Part shown: piece by piece, positions 43,326 through 53,110 of the stretch
Layout of the letters: every line of letters starts with the position of its first letter
How positions within the stretch are numbered: the stretch's first letter is position 1
DNA from: Vibrio diabolicus
GTDB lineage: Bacteria; Pseudomonadota; Gammaproteobacteria; Enterobacterales; Vibrionaceae
NCBI GenBank assembly: GCA_001048675.1
Contig: CCKK01000018.1
Coordinates: forward strand, 124,001-188,000
Direction of reading: 5' to 3'
DNA length: 64,000 nt
The notes under the pieces: model-generated
What the model was told of the DNA's origin: nothing
The model's database searches: none
Seen by the model: only the letters and a program-made list of their open reading frames with translations
Program-made: the position numbers and the translations under genes

Positions 43326-44294
43326 CTACACCTCAATATTGACGATTTTACGAATCCACAGCGTCCCGATAAATAAGGCCACCATCCCACCAATCACCAT
43401 TTTGATCCCCATTGGGTGCGTATGAAGCAGCTCAATATACTCAGGCCGAACGAGTGAAATGATGACGTACAATCCAAAAGGCGCTAATACTAATACCCAT
43501 GCCGACATTCGAGATTCCGCAGAAATGGTTTTGATTTTTCGAGCGAGTTTGAAACGAGCACGTAGGATATGAGAGAGCTTTTCAATGTTTTCGACTAAGT
43601 TACCACCCGTTTCTTTTTGCAGTAACACCGCACTCGAGAAAGCAAGCATGGATACCGTAGGTGTTCTTTCCGACATTTGCATAATCGCCAAGCGGAGGTC
43701 ATAACCATAGTTGAGTAAGTTAAAGGTATTCATGAACTCCGGGCCAAGCGGCGCACTGACCTCTCTGCCTACTTCCCCAAACGCTTGTGTAATTGGCTGA
43801 CCGGCCTGTAGGACTCGTTTAATGATATCGAGCGCCTCTGGCAGTTGCTCTTCGAACTTCATTAAACGATCGGCAATTCTTTTCTGTAGGTAGAAGTAAA
43901 CCGACACCCAACAAGCGACAGCAACACCGGCACAGAGGTACCAAACTTGCCCGAATAAGAACAGAAATAGCCCAACCGCAACCCCACCGAGGAAGGTGAG
44001 AAAAATAAACCGACTGAACCCCATGTGTATCCCAGCCAATTCCAATTTCTTCTTAAAGTTATCGAATAGGCTGAACCTCACAAGCCATCGCTCTAATGGA
44101 GAAAGGTTTTTGAGCGAGTTTTCCCTTAGTAGAGAAATACTCTCTTGATCGATGTGTTTATGGCTTTCGTGTATCCGCTTAATTAACTGCTTATGCTTAA
44201 CCTTTTTACCCGCAGAAGGCAGAATTAACGCCTGGCTAATAAAGAATACGGACAAAAAAAGCAGCACAAGAAAAAGGGGGAATTGACTATCCAT
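43326..44294 (-). CDS. tadB: Tad pilus inner-membrane platform protein TadB
   Basis: A 322-residue GspF-domain protein, partner of TadC. It has an N-terminal helix (FPLFLVLLFLSVFFISQ), a pair of helices around residues 95-140, then the T2SSF domain with FEEQLPEALDIIKRVLQAGQ and ETGGNLVENIEKLSHILRARFKL, and C-terminal helices. Nine bases separate it from tadA and two from tadC. Confidence 0.93.
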   Translation of the reverse strand: MDSQFPLFLVLLFLSVFFISQALILPSAGKKVKHKQLIKRIHESHKHIDQESISLLRENSLKNLSPLERWLVRFSLFDNFKKKLELAGIHMGFSRFIFLTFLGGVAVGLFLFLFGQVWYLCAGVAVACWVSVYFYLQKRIADRLMKFEEQLPEALDIIKRVLQAGQPITQAFGEVGREVSAPLGPEFMNTFNLLNYGYDLRLAIMQMSERTPTVSMLAFSSAVLLQKETGGNLVENIEKLSHILRARFKLARKIKTISAESRMSAWVLVLAPFGLYVIISLVRPEYIELLHTHPMGIKMVIGGMVALFIGTLWIRKIVNIEV

Positions 44295-44303
44295 AGCAAT
44301 CTC

Positions 44304-45749
44304 CTAACGGGCTTTTTCATTGAATATTTCAAATGGTACGTCTAAGCCTCGTTTTACTAATTGGTCATGACAGCTTGGTACAATCCCTGTTGCCATGTAA
44401 TCACCTAACACATTGCCTTCTTGATCGACCCCTCTTCTTTGGAAGGTGAAGATCTCCGACATGGTGATAACGTCGCCTTCCATGCCATTGATTTCTTGTA
44501 CGCTGACCATGCGGCGTTTACCATCTTCTTGGCGATCCATTTGCACGACAATATTGATGGCGGAGGCAATCTGCGCTCTCAAGTTTTTGGTCGACACATT
44601 CCAACCCGCCATCGAGAACATATTCTCAATACGGCTCAACGCATCCCTTGGTGTGTTCGCGTGAATGGTGGCCAGCGACCCATCATGACCCGTGTTCATT
44701 GCCGATAACATATCCACCGCTTCTGAGCCACGAACCTCACCAACAACTATCCGGTCAGGACGCATACGTAGCGAGTTTTTCACTAAATCGCGCTGAGATA
44801 TTTCGCCTTTGCCCTCGATGTTAGAAGGACGTGTTTCTAAGCGAATAATATGTGGTTGTTGGAGTTGTAACTCTGCCGAATCCTCAATGGTCACAATACG
44901 TTGATCACTTGGAATGAAGCCCGACAAAATATTCAGCGTGGTTGTTTTACCAGAGCCTGTACCACCAGATATCAGGATATTCATTTCCCCCACGACCGCA
45001 GCATTGAGAAACTTCGCCATCTCTGGAGATAACGAACCAAGCTCTAATAGGTTATCCATATTCAAACGTTCAACCGCAAAACGTCGAATAGAAACGGAAG
45101 GGCCATCAATGGCAAGAGGAGGAATAATCGCATTGAAACGCGAACCGTCTTTGAGTCGAGCATCCACCATTGGTGATGCTTCATCGATTCTTCGTCCAAC
45201 CTGGCTAACAATGCGGTCAATGATGTTGCGCAGATGGCGCTCATCTAAGAAGGTATGTGGCGTTTTCTCGAGCTTACCAAAACGTTCGACAAAGATATTT
45301 TTCGGACCATTGACCAAGATATCTGAGATCGTTGGGTCTTCAAGCAGCGGTTCCAGCGGCCCTAGACCAAACACTTCATCTTCAATTTGATGTATCACGC
45401 GATTGCGAGCTTCAGAGCTCAACGGGTGTGTTTGATCTTCAGCAATGAGCTGAACGACCGCTTCGCGTAACTCCTCTTTCGCACGATCTTCTTGCAAGTG
45501 CGATAGAAGCCCGAGATCTAAGGTATCCAGTAGCTTTTTGTGATAGTAGTGTTTGATCGAGAGATCTTGTTCTAGCTGTTTTTTCTGCTCCTCGATCGCT
45601 TTCATCTTGGCTTCAACAGGCGATAAAGCCCTTTGCTCATCTGACGTATCTTCGTCAGATTTTGCCAACTCGACATTCACAACTTTGGATTCTTTTGTTT
45701 CATCTACGGAATTGAAAGAACTCCCGACGCCTTTCCGTTTGAAAAACAT
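44304..45749 (-). CDS. tadA: Tad pilus assembly ATPase TadA (CpaF)
   Basis: A 481-residue secretion ATPase of the VirB11/CpaF group that powers Flp pilus assembly and, in some species, retraction. Walker A is [12 protein letters not shown] with Lys268; the Asp box/Walker B region is [12 protein letters not shown] and [17 protein letters not shown]; the His box is [19 protein letters not shown]. The first 100 residues are a charged, Glu/Lys-rich region (coiled coil at about residues 45-75). The C-terminus contains the family's [15 protein letters not shown] block. Co-transcribed with tadZ and tadB. Confidence 0.95.
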   Translation of the reverse strand: MFFKRKGVGSSFNSVDETKESKVVNVELAKSDEDTSDEQRALSPVEAKMKAIEEQKKQLEQDLSIKHYYHKKLLDTLDLGLLSHLQEDRAKEELREAVVQLIAEDQTHPLSSEARNRVIHQIEDEVFGLGPLEPLLEDPTISDILVNGPKNIFVERFGKLEKTPHTFLDERHLRNIIDRIVSQVGRRIDEASPMVDARLKDGSRFNAIIPPLAIDGPSVSIRRFAVERLNMDNLLELGSLSPEMAKFLNAAVVGEMNILISGGTGSGKTTTLNILSGFIPSDQRIVTIEDSAELQLQQPHIIRLETRPSNIEGKGEISQRDLVKNSLRMRPDRIVVGEVRGSEAVDMLSAMNTGHDGSLATIHANTPRDALSRIENMFSMAGWNVSTKNLRAQIASAINIVVQMDRQEDGKRRMVSVQEINGMEGDVITMSEIFTFQRRGVDQEGNVLGDYMATGIVPSCHDQLVKRGLDVPFEIFNEKAR

Positions 45750-45761
45750 AACTCCCCCTTA

Positions 45762-46970
45762 CTAAGAAAATAGTTTTTTGATCCAACTTTGATTCTCTTT
45801 GGTCGGACTTTCTAATAAGTGCGATATTTCAGCCAAAGAAGCTTTCAGCGCACTATTTTTCTTAGATTGAACAATTGGGTTACCCAAATTAGCGCTCTCG
45901 ATAGCAATAGCAAAATTATTAGGTACTAAATGTATCGCATGTCCACTAACTGCATTTTCAATGTCTTTCAAAGATATTGTTGATTTCTTTTCAAAACGAT
46001 TAACAATCAGTTCAACCTGATGACTACTTAAACCATAGTCTAATTCTAAAGAACGTATGTAGCTGACAGCATGCTTAACCGAAGTAACATTCTGCTGCAT
46101 AATTAAAAAGATATGCGTAGCCGGAGAAACAATTTGTTGATAAACATGCTCAACACCATGAGACAAATCCACAATAATATGTGAGTAAAACTGTCTCAGA
46201 ATAGGTAATAACTTACTGACTTGAACTGCGTGTTTATGATTATCCTTGGTATCATTTTGGTTAAAACATAAATAATTCAAACCTGAAGGATGTTGATATA
46301 CGAGACCTTCTAGTGATAACTCATCCAAATCATTAACAGAATCAATCACATCATTAATATTGTATTTTGGCTTACAGTTTAAATAATCGGCCGCATCACT
46401 AAACTGCATATCTAAGTCAATGAGCAATACTTTACTCTTCGCGTAACTTGACAGTTCTATCGCGGTGTTGATCGCCAGTGTTGTTGCACCCGAACCACCT
46501 TTTGTATTGATAAATAAAGTTAAATCGCCCATTTGTTTATTGGCAATCTTTTCATCCGCGGTCGATTTTAATAGCGGATAAAGCTCACCAAGATCAACAG
46601 AACGCGACAAATAGTCTGTTGCGCCAAGCCTCAACGCCATTTTGAGAGATGCCGTATCGTTTTCATCACCAAAGACAATCAAAGCGGTGTGATTATGCTG
46701 TAAGCTACTGTCACTAGAGTACACATGAGCCACTTTCTGCGCCCAACTTTCACCGGTTTCAATATAAATAAGATCGGGAATTTGCTTATTTTTCACAAAG
46801 TCTAAATTAAAAGACTCTAGCTCTATCCAATCAATATTTAGATTGACACATCCGGATAATTCATCAGCAATATGAATTTTAAAGTTTGACGTAGAATAAA
46901 CTATCCAAACTATCAAGTTAGTTTTTAAACTTTTATATGTTTCTTCATTTATTTTAACTGGTTTCAACAT
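45762..46970 (-). CDS. tadZ: TadZ/CpaE-like localisation ATPase
   Basis: A 402-residue protein with an N-terminal degenerate receiver-like domain (residues 1 to about 135, with ALIVFGDENDTASLKMALRLGATDYL) and a ParA/MinD-type domain with the deviant Walker A KGGSGATT (Lys157-Thr164) and LLIDLDMQFSDAADYL. TadZ marks the cell site where the Tad machine is built. The stretch is visibly more AT-rich than its neighbours, with many AAA/ATA codons. It lies between tadA (12 bp gap) and the minor pilin genes. Confidence 0.88.
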   Translation of the reverse strand: MLKPVKINEETYKSLKTNLIVWIVYSTSNFKIHIADELSGCVNLNIDWIELESFNLDFVKNKQIPDLIYIETGESWAQKVAHVYSSDSSLQHNHTALIVFGDENDTASLKMALRLGATDYLSRSVDLGELYPLLKSTADEKIANKQMGDLTLFINTKGGSGATTLAINTAIELSSYAKSKVLLIDLDMQFSDAADYLNCKPKYNINDVIDSVNDLDELSLEGLVYQHPSGLNYLCFNQNDTKDNHKHAVQVSKLLPILRQFYSHIIVDLSHGVEHVYQQIVSPATHIFLIMQQNVTSVKHAVSYIRSLELDYGLSSHQVELIVNRFEKKSTISLKDIENAVSGHAIHLVPNNFAIAIESANLGNPIVQSKKNSALKASLAEISHLLESPTKENQSWIKKLFS

Positions 46971-46982
46971 AAAGCTACTCCA

Positions 46983-47501
46983 TTAGCAATCCGTAATGAC
47001 ATTGGTCCCTTCGGGTCTAAGTATTCCTAAACTCTCTGCAGGCAATATAGTTTCAAAAGCTGGAGTACTCCCTACTGCATTAATTAAAGCAGCTAAAACA
47101 AAAAACTGAAAAGTATAATTTACCGCTCTTGCTCGAACATATTTAATTTGAGAAAACTGCGCATTTAATACGTCATTAGACGCTGGAGGGGTAGAAAGAA
47201 AGCCTGATACATCAACACTTGCACCAGCTTCATCAAGATAATCTATCTGTAAATTACTCGCAGAAAAGCCTGATGGATAGAGATCTGATACAGCTGGTAA
47301 GTTAGGAATGTCATCCCTATCAGCGATATAGCACACGGTAGCAAGCCTCGCAGCTCTTCGTGTTACCTCATTGACCATTTGCACCGAAAAGAAATAGATC
47401 GCAAACTCGATGATCAAAAACAGGACTAATATAACGGCCAAAGCGATGACCGAGAACTCAAGCTGCGTCACTCCTTTTTGTTTCGTTATCAATCGTTTCA
47501 T
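46983..47501 (-). CDS. TadE/TadF-type minor pilin
   Basis: A 172-residue minor pilin (pseudopilin). The leader ends KQKG before VTQLEFSVIALAVILVLFLI; the Glu five residues after the Gly is the prepilin-peptidase signature for TadV processing. After the helix comes VNEVTRRAARLATVC and a small periplasmic domain with a final Cys. Order suggests TadF, but TadE and TadF are hard to tell apart. It overlaps the previous gene by four bases (ATGA). Confidence 0.85.
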   Translation of the reverse strand: MKRLITKQKGVTQLEFSVIALAVILVLFLIIEFAIYFFSVQMVNEVTRRAARLATVCYIADRDDIPNLPAVSDLYPSGFSASNLQIDYLDEAGASVDVSGFLSTPPASNDVLNAQFSQIKYVRARAVNYTFQFFVLAALINAVGSTPAFETILPAESLGILRPEGTNVITDC

Positions 47502-47962
47502 GGGCCTGTCCTCATAGACGTGGTCGCCCCAATGCTAAATTGCAAAGAAGTGGTCGAAAAAGGTAAGGTCGAGAATATCGGCACGTAATTGTAAGTCGCC
47601 GATAGAGTGACCACCTTATTGGTACTCGTTGGTTGGGTAATGACAATATCATCCACACTGATATGGTCTATCACAGGTGTAGTAGAGGCAATTGGGCTTC
47701 CATACACAACGACATTCTTGATGCTGGTTTCGTCAGCAATTGACTCAAAGTTCAACGTGCCGTACGTATCAACGACGGCATACCTTGCCCCATTCTGCAG
47801 CGCTTTATTGACCTCGGTATACTGAATAAAAGCTCGGCTCACATCGATCACTAAAACGGTTAGCATCAATAGCACTGGCAAGGCGAGAATAAACTCTATG
47901 ATTGCCAGCCCTTGTTGACTGCAAATATTTGGCCTTTGATGCTTTCTATTTGAATACAACAT
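47498..47962 (-). CDS. tadE: TadE-type minor pilin
   Basis: A 154-residue minor pilin with the processing site QQG before LAIIEFILALPVLLMLTVLVID, the helix, and the TadE block VNKALQNGARYAVVDTYG. Processed by the TadV peptidase in the inner membrane and incorporated into, or priming, the Flp pilus. It starts one base after the tadG stop and overlaps the next gene by four bases. Confidence 0.88.
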   Translation of the reverse strand: MLYSNRKHQRPNICSQQGLAIIEFILALPVLLMLTVLVIDVSRAFIQYTEVNKALQNGARYAVVDTYGTLNFESIADETSIKNVVVYGSPIASTTPVIDHISVDDIVITQPTSTNKVVTLSATYNYVPIFSTLPFSTTSLQFSIGATTSMRTGP

Positions 47963-47963
47963 A

Positions 47964-49232
47964 TCAAGAGGCCCCGCTAAACGGATCTTTGTATAGATGG
48001 ATACGGTAGAAGCCTTTATCTGTCGGATCCGTGCCAGTAGAACCGTTATTAATTAAACAATCATAAAGAAATTGCCCAAATACTGATGATTGACCTGAGT
48101 TACTGACTTTTTGTAGTAAAAAGAAGCAACCAAAGCCCAAAACATCAAAATCAGACTTACCTGTCGAGGCCGTACAATCTACGATAGGGATACGCAAAAT
48201 ACGGCGTCCGTTCAGACCACCATCACCGGTATAACTACTGCCATCACAAGCACCACCGCTTTCACAAGAGCTTAGCTCCTGACGATAGTTGGCGTAATAC
48301 AGATCGCCTGCGTACTCCGCATCGGTCTCAGCCAAAACATCGGGCTCTCTCACGTATTTGTCTGGTAAAACCGTTCCGTCATTTTTAATCGGTCCCGAAA
48401 AGTCGTTGAGCCTCACATTCAGTCCCTGTGCAACTGGACCTGCACTATTACCTGGTTTAGTCGTAACGGTATCGCCAATTGAGGCGCAACCGTTGTAAGC
48501 ACCAGACAATGCATCACGAACTAAGGCTGCACCACTATTACCCGTTTCTTGCCCAAAATCGAGTAACTGAAAGTTCCCGGGCCCCATATCGGTGTTATTC
48601 TGATCCCCGACTTTCAGCTCATGCACTAGAGAAGGATCCATATCTACATTAGGGTCGTAACCCGGCGGACGATACCCCCATGCATCACTCACATCACCAG
48701 CAGGATCACCACACATGGCGATTGGCGTTAAATTACACGTATATGCAATAGCCGCACTCCGCCCTGCAACCGCACTCGCAGAGACCTCTTTATCAATCCC
48801 AAACAAACCACTCAGATACTGCGTTAGGCTAATATCGGTGACCGCTACGCGGACATAAATATCGTACTCCCCCAATGGCGGTGTAAAACTTGCTGCACTT
48901 ACAAACGTCTGCATATCATGCGAGAATGTCACCGCTGTATTACTGTCACTAAACGTCAGCTCAGAATTTCCAGGCTCGGTTGATATTCCACTAAGCGTTG
49001 TTCTCACTGCTGTTTCAGCCTGATTCACATCCTCTGTCTTATCAGCAACGACAGCACCTGCAAGGGCCGCAGTATCGACCGCATTCTGTAAACGTGTTTT
49101 ATTAAGAACTTGGTGGTTTAAATCAATACCAAACGCCGCAACGCCCAGTAGAATCAACAAAACCAAGCTTATCAACACTAAGGTAATCCCTTTCTGGGTT
49201 CGCCTTGGTGCTATATGCATATTCCTTCGCAT
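47964..49232 (-). CDS. tadG: TadG-like Tad pilus protein
   Basis: A 422-residue protein with one N-terminal membrane helix (about residues 16-38, GITLVLISLVLLILLGVAAF) followed by GIDLNHQVLNKTRLQNAVDTAALAGA, the Tad-like domain (PF13400) hallmark. The large periplasmic part has several Cys (for example CNLTPIAMC and SSCESGGACDG) likely to form disulfides. TadG is thought to anchor the pilus across the envelope. Near the start, KG-ITLVLIS lacks the Glu of the pilin processing site, so cleavage by TadV is doubtful. Confidence 0.85.
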   Translation of the reverse strand: MRRNMHIAPRRTQKGITLVLISLVLLILLGVAAFGIDLNHQVLNKTRLQNAVDTAALAGAVVADKTEDVNQAETAVRTTLSGISTEPGNSELTFSDSNTAVTFSHDMQTFVSAASFTPPLGEYDIYVRVAVTDISLTQYLSGLFGIDKEVSASAVAGRSAAIAYTCNLTPIAMCGDPAGDVSDAWGYRPPGYDPNVDMDPSLVHELKVGDQNNTDMGPGNFQLLDFGQETGNSGAALVRDALSGAYNGCASIGDTVTTKPGNSAGPVAQGLNVRLNDFSGPIKNDGTVLPDKYVREPDVLAETDAEYAGDLYYANYRQELSSCESGGACDGSSYTGDGGLNGRRILRIPIVDCTASTGKSDFDVLGFGCFFLLQKVSNSGQSSVFGQFLYDCLINNGSTGTDPTDKGFYRIHLYKDPFSGAS

Positions 49233-49257
49233 AGCCCCTCCTAAGTGAACATATCAC

Positions 49258-49482
49258 TTACTCATCTTTGGCTACCCCGTTGTTGTTATATACCTCTAAG
49301 CTAACTTGTGTACGCTCACCACTACCTTCCGGTAAATAACCCAAATTCTCATACCATGCTTCTGGATTAAGAGTTTGTTCAGCGCGCAACTGGCTAACCG
49401 AGATACCAAGCTCGGGGTCATTCGCACAGCCAAACAAGCCGAATGATGTGAAACAAATGGTCATTATCATTATGCTTTTCAT
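49258..49482 (-). CDS. Small lipoprotein in the tad operon
   Basis: A 74-residue lipoprotein precursor: MKSIMIMTICFTSFGLFGC with the lipobox LFGC, then a mature part of about 56 residues without recognisable domains (Asp/Glu-rich, ending VAKDE). It sits 13 bp after rcpA, where other tad loci carry rcpB/cpaD, which is larger. It may be a shrunken functional counterpart or an unrelated secretin partner. ATG 49482 follows GGGAGAGCAAG; a longer upstream reading overlaps rcpA and breaks the signal. Confidence 0.65.
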   Translation of the reverse strand: MKSIMIMTICFTSFGLFGCANDPELGISVSQLRAEQTLNPEAWYENLGYLPEGSGERTQVSLEVYNNNGVAKDE

Positions 49483-49495
49483 CTTGCTCTCCCAC

Positions 49496-50959
49496 TTATA
49501 GACTGTGCCCAAACTTGCCCTCAGAGCCACCTTCTGACGAACCGTATTGAATAAAGTTGTTGTTAGTATCTTCTTCGCTGATGTCGTTTAGCTGGTATCT
49601 ATCAAAATCCAACTCAGCACCTTTACCAAGCAAATAGAACTCCACATCGTTCGGAGCCACAAAGCCATCCGTTGGCAGTGTGATTCGACGTCGATCGATT
49701 GGGGTTGCTAATCGAGGGGTGACCAGAATGACAAGTTCTGTTTCCCCTGAGGTAAACTCTTCACTCTTGAACAAGCGCCCCAAAACAGGTAAATCACTCG
49801 CTCCAGGTATGCCATCCGCGACATTACGTGCGTTTTCACTCAATAAGCCTGCAATACCAATGGTTTGGCCATCAGCCAGCTCAATCGTGGTGCCAGCACT
49901 TCGTTTGGTGATTGGCGGAATAAAGAACGTGGCATTCACTTCGTTTGGATTAAACGTCAGCACACCTGAGTTGGAGATTTCACTCACATTGACGTTCAAT
50001 TTGAGGTTGATTCTCTTATCACTCAAAATAAACGGAACGAAGTCGAGTTGAACACCGTACTCTTTATAATCGATGGTAATACCATCTTCATTTGGTACTG
50101 GAATTGGGAATTCACCACCAGCGACAAACTCGGCTTGCGTACCACTTAATGCGGTAAGGCTAGGCTCTGCTAACACTTTCGCCACGCCATTTTGTTTCGC
50201 CACATCAAGCGCGAAGGTAAACAAGGTATTACTGTCGATAAACGACCCAAGAAAACCGAAATCTTCGACTGTTGGAACGTTCAAAATCGGTCCAATGCCA
50301 TCAATACCGCCACCAGCAGTCGTACCACCCCAGGTAAAGTCTCCACTTCTTTGGAAAAAGTGGAAGTTTGAGTCAAAGCGTCTTACTAGTGTGCGCTGCA
50401 CTTCGGCAACGGTCACTTCTAGCGTCACCTGTTGAGCCCCGCCAATAGAAAGTAGATTGATCACCATGCTGTCATCATCTTTAGAGCTGTCATCTTCTTC
50501 ATCTGCCGCTTCACCTAAAGCGAAGGTTTCAGCAATTTTGACCGCAGTGTCCATATTTTGCTGACTGCTGACCAAGCCTCTAAGTACCACTTTTTCTTGC
50601 GCACTGTGCACCTCGATATTTTCATCCGGCAAGAACTGATAAAGCTTCGACTTAAGCGTGTTTAGATCATGCGTGACTTCCACGTTAAACTGCTCAATTA
50701 ACCGGCCTCGGCGATCCCACACCGACACATTCGTGGTACCTAACTTCTTACCAATAAGAAACAGCTCGTTCGATCTGAGCACTAAAATATCCAAGACTTC
50801 TGGATCCCCTAATGTCACTTTCTTCGCTTGGCCGGATATCATCAATTGGGTTGATTGGTGATGCGCAACGGTCACGACTTTTCCTGACTGCACCGTGGCT
50901 GCGTTAACAGACAAGCTGACAAAAAGTAACTGGCTAACGAGTAATATTATTGTTTTCAT
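49496..50959 (-). CDS. rcpA: Tad outer-membrane secretin RcpA (CpaC)
   Basis: A 487-residue secretin forming the outer-membrane gate for the Flp pilus. It has a signal peptide (to about residue 20), an N-terminal pilus-assembly domain (KKVTLGDPEVLDILVLRSNELFLIGKK), a BON-type domain (VVLRGLVSSQQNMDTAVKIAE), and a C-terminal secretin domain (AEPSLTALSGTQAEFVAGGEFPIPVP and the VPVLGRLFKSEEFTSGETELVILVTPRL-like end, residues 375-420). Eight bases follow rcpC. Confidence 0.93.
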   Translation of the reverse strand: MKTIILLVSQLLFVSLSVNAATVQSGKVVTVAHHQSTQLMISGQAKKVTLGDPEVLDILVLRSNELFLIGKKLGTTNVSVWDRRGRLIEQFNVEVTHDLNTLKSKLYQFLPDENIEVHSAQEKVVLRGLVSSQQNMDTAVKIAETFALGEAADEEDDSSKDDDSMVINLLSIGGAQQVTLEVTVAEVQRTLVRRFDSNFHFFQRSGDFTWGGTTAGGGIDGIGPILNVPTVEDFGFLGSFIDSNTLFTFALDVAKQNGVAKVLAEPSLTALSGTQAEFVAGGEFPIPVPNEDGITIDYKEYGVQLDFVPFILSDKRINLKLNVNVSEISNSGVLTFNPNEVNATFFIPPITKRSAGTTIELADGQTIGIAGLLSENARNVADGIPGASDLPVLGRLFKSEEFTSGETELVILVTPRLATPIDRRRITLPTDGFVAPNDVEFYLLGKGAELDFDRYQLNDISEEDTNNNFIQYGSSEGGSEGKFGHSL

Positions 50960-50966
50960 AATTCAC

Positions 50967-51722
50967 CTAATTGCTGACTCGGACACTGGATGCCTGAGAT
51001 CCCTTAATAATGGTCACACTAGGTCGTGGCGTGTATTTTCTTGCTACAACAGGTTTATCCACTTCATGAGGGTTGCGTAGAGCAAGTTGAATGTCGCCTT
51101 TGCTGTTCGCCGATAGGAGCTTTTCAGCCTCTTTCGGTGTTACTTCTAAAGTCACCGCACGCACAATAACGGGTTTGTTATCATTGGTTTTGGCTGTTTG
51201 GTCGACCGCAAGGACGTTGATGTTTTTAAGCACCGTTTTTGTTGTGGCGTTTTTACCTTGTCCATAACTCACGGTATTCAATACATCGACCTTATTGCCC
51301 GGTAACAAGAACCCAGCCACACCGATAACGTCATTGACACGAATGGTGATTGCTCGTTTGTTTTCAGGGATTAAAGCAGCAAGTGTCGCGCCCTCACCGG
51401 GCAATGCAAGACGATTCGAGTTAACCAGCTCGCCCGCATAAATGGTATTGGCAACAATTCTTCCCAATGCCTGTTCTTGTACTTTTAGCGTTTCATCGTC
51501 TATCCAATCCACTTCCATGAGCTTAGTAGACAAATGTTTCTCAGATAGAATGGTCCCTGGCTCTAGTTCCATGGCGGCAACTAAAACTGGGTGTCTTTCG
51601 ACCTCTTCTAACTCGACAGTTGGTTGGTTTCTGCCATCCATCCATTGTTTAGCGATCAACACGGCGGCAAGGCCGAAAACAATGGAGAGCAACAGCAACA
51701 TGATGACTTGAGTCCGACTCAT
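50967..51722 (-). CDS. rcpC: Tad pilus protein RcpC (CpaB)
   Basis: A 251-residue protein with one N-terminal membrane helix (VIMLLLLSIVFGLAAVLIA) and a periplasmic SAF domain (PVLVAAMELEPGTILSEKHL), followed by the CpaB block RAITIRVNDVIGVAGFLLPGNKVDVL. RcpC is thought to link inner and outer membrane parts of the Tad machine or to touch peptidoglycan. First of the tightly spaced rcpC-rcpA pair; the ATPase gene ends 13 bp upstream. Confidence 0.92.
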   Translation of the reverse strand: MSRTQVIMLLLLSIVFGLAAVLIAKQWMDGRNQPTVELEEVERHPVLVAAMELEPGTILSEKHLSTKLMEVDWIDDETLKVQEQALGRIVANTIYAGELVNSNRLALPGEGATLAALIPENKRAITIRVNDVIGVAGFLLPGNKVDVLNTVSYGQGKNATTKTVLKNINVLAVDQTAKTNDNKPVIVRAVTLEVTPKEAEKLLSANSKGDIQLALRNPHEVDKPVVARKYTPRPSVTIIKGSQASSVRVSN

Positions 51723-51735
51723 AATTTAGATCTCC

Positions 51736-53049
51736 CTATTCATCCACTGTGAAGTACAGTCCCCAGGCACGGGTTAAAATGTCTGATGAGACGACCTTCT
51801 CTTTCCCTTCGAACACCAAAATATCGCGGCTAATACCGAGTAAGTCTTTTGGTAAACAAGGGTAGTTGGCGACATCATTGTCGCGATGTAACTGACTTAA
51901 CGTATCGAAAAACTCAGGCACAAGCGTCATTTGGTAATCTTTAGCAAGCGAAACCCAAAGCGCTTGATAATCTGTCAAACCAAGCGGTGTAAACTCTATC
52001 TTGTAACCCAAACGACGTAAAAAAGCGGGGTCTGCAATTTTGCTTGGTGCAAAGTTGGAGGAGAATGCCAGAGTGAGCATAAACGGCACCGTGACTTGTT
52101 GACCATTTGGCAAAGCTAGGTGGTCAAATAAGTACTCCATTGGAACGATCCATCTGTTTAGCAGGGCATCAACAGGCATTGACTGACGACCAAGGTCATC
52201 AATCACCAAGATCCCGTTGTTAGCCATCATTTGCAGTGGCGCAATCCATACACGATTATGCTCGCTGTGGTTTACCTCAAGCATATCCAATGTCAGCTCA
52301 CCGCCCACTTGAATGTTTGGTCTTTCACAAAGAACCCAGCGTTTGTCGTAATGCGTTTCCAACTTAACGAAAACCTGAGAATGGGAGTTGTCTAAACGAC
52401 GGTGATGATGCTCTGAGAACACTTTGATGATGTTGCCATCGGCATATACGGCATAAGGAATGAATACCGAAGTGTTCATTGCATTGAGCACTCTTGATGC
52501 GACGTAACTTTTACCGGTACCCGCATGACCATACAGCAACAAAGCACGACCCGAGTTAATGGCCGGCCCTAAAACGGGTATCAAATGATCTGAACCAAAC
52601 ACGTCAGACAGCGCTCGCTCAACATCATTGCGATTAATAGGATGCTTGCGAAGATCTTGTCCCTCAACAACCGTCCAATATTCTTCCAAAGAGACGGGAA
52701 CAGGACCGATATACGGATCTTTTCTATACGCAATGTCTGCTTCTGCAAGCCCAAGCTCAGTTAAACTGTAGCGTACGTTGGAATACGATGTACTCAACTT
52801 GTCTGATGCTGGCTGATAAACTTCTACCCAACTTCGCTTTCTTAACTGCGCCAAAGCAAGCTCGACAATATTCGAAACAATACAAAGCCGTTGCGTTAAT
52901 TCGATTAAGTCACATTTGGGATAGGCAGACAGATGTTTCAACACTAGGTTTTCAACAACTGAAGACGGCACGCCAAGGCCCTCGACAGACGAAGGCACCT
53001 TTGGTGGATTTATTTGTGGCACGAGTTTTTCCCAATACACAGAGCCCAT
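51736..53049 (-). CDS. Tad-associated AAA+ ATPase with N-terminal winged helix
   Basis: A 437-residue protein. The first 110 residues look like a winged-helix domain (VLKHLSAYPKCDLIELTQRL, ALAQLRKRSWVEVYQ), followed by an AAA+ ATPase core with Walker A GHAGTGKS (Lys180) and Walker B GILVIDDLGRQ, then a lid region ending DILTRAWGLYFTVDE. Similar ATPases are annotated simply as ATP-binding proteins beside cpaB in other proteobacterial tad loci; it is distinct from TadA and TadZ and its job is unknown. ATG 53049 follows GAGGGG at seven bases; a GTG one codon earlier is also open. Confidence 0.75.
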   Translation of the reverse strand: MGSVYWEKLVPQINPPKVPSSVEGLGVPSSVVENLVLKHLSAYPKCDLIELTQRLCIVSNIVELALAQLRKRSWVEVYQPASDKLSTSYSNVRYSLTELGLAEADIAYRKDPYIGPVPVSLEEYWTVVEGQDLRKHPINRNDVERALSDVFGSDHLIPVLGPAINSGRALLLYGHAGTGKSYVASRVLNAMNTSVFIPYAVYADGNIIKVFSEHHHRRLDNSHSQVFVKLETHYDKRWVLCERPNIQVGGELTLDMLEVNHSEHNRVWIAPLQMMANNGILVIDDLGRQSMPVDALLNRWIVPMEYLFDHLALPNGQQVTVPFMLTLAFSSNFAPSKIADPAFLRRLGYKIEFTPLGLTDYQALWVSLAKDYQMTLVPEFFDTLSQLHRDNDVANYPCLPKDLLGISRDILVFEGKEKVVSSDILTRAWGLYFTVDE

Positions 53050-53110
53050 CACACTTCCCCTCTTGAAGTTGCCTAGTCAACTGATGCTGCATGCCATTTT
53101 TTATTATTAT

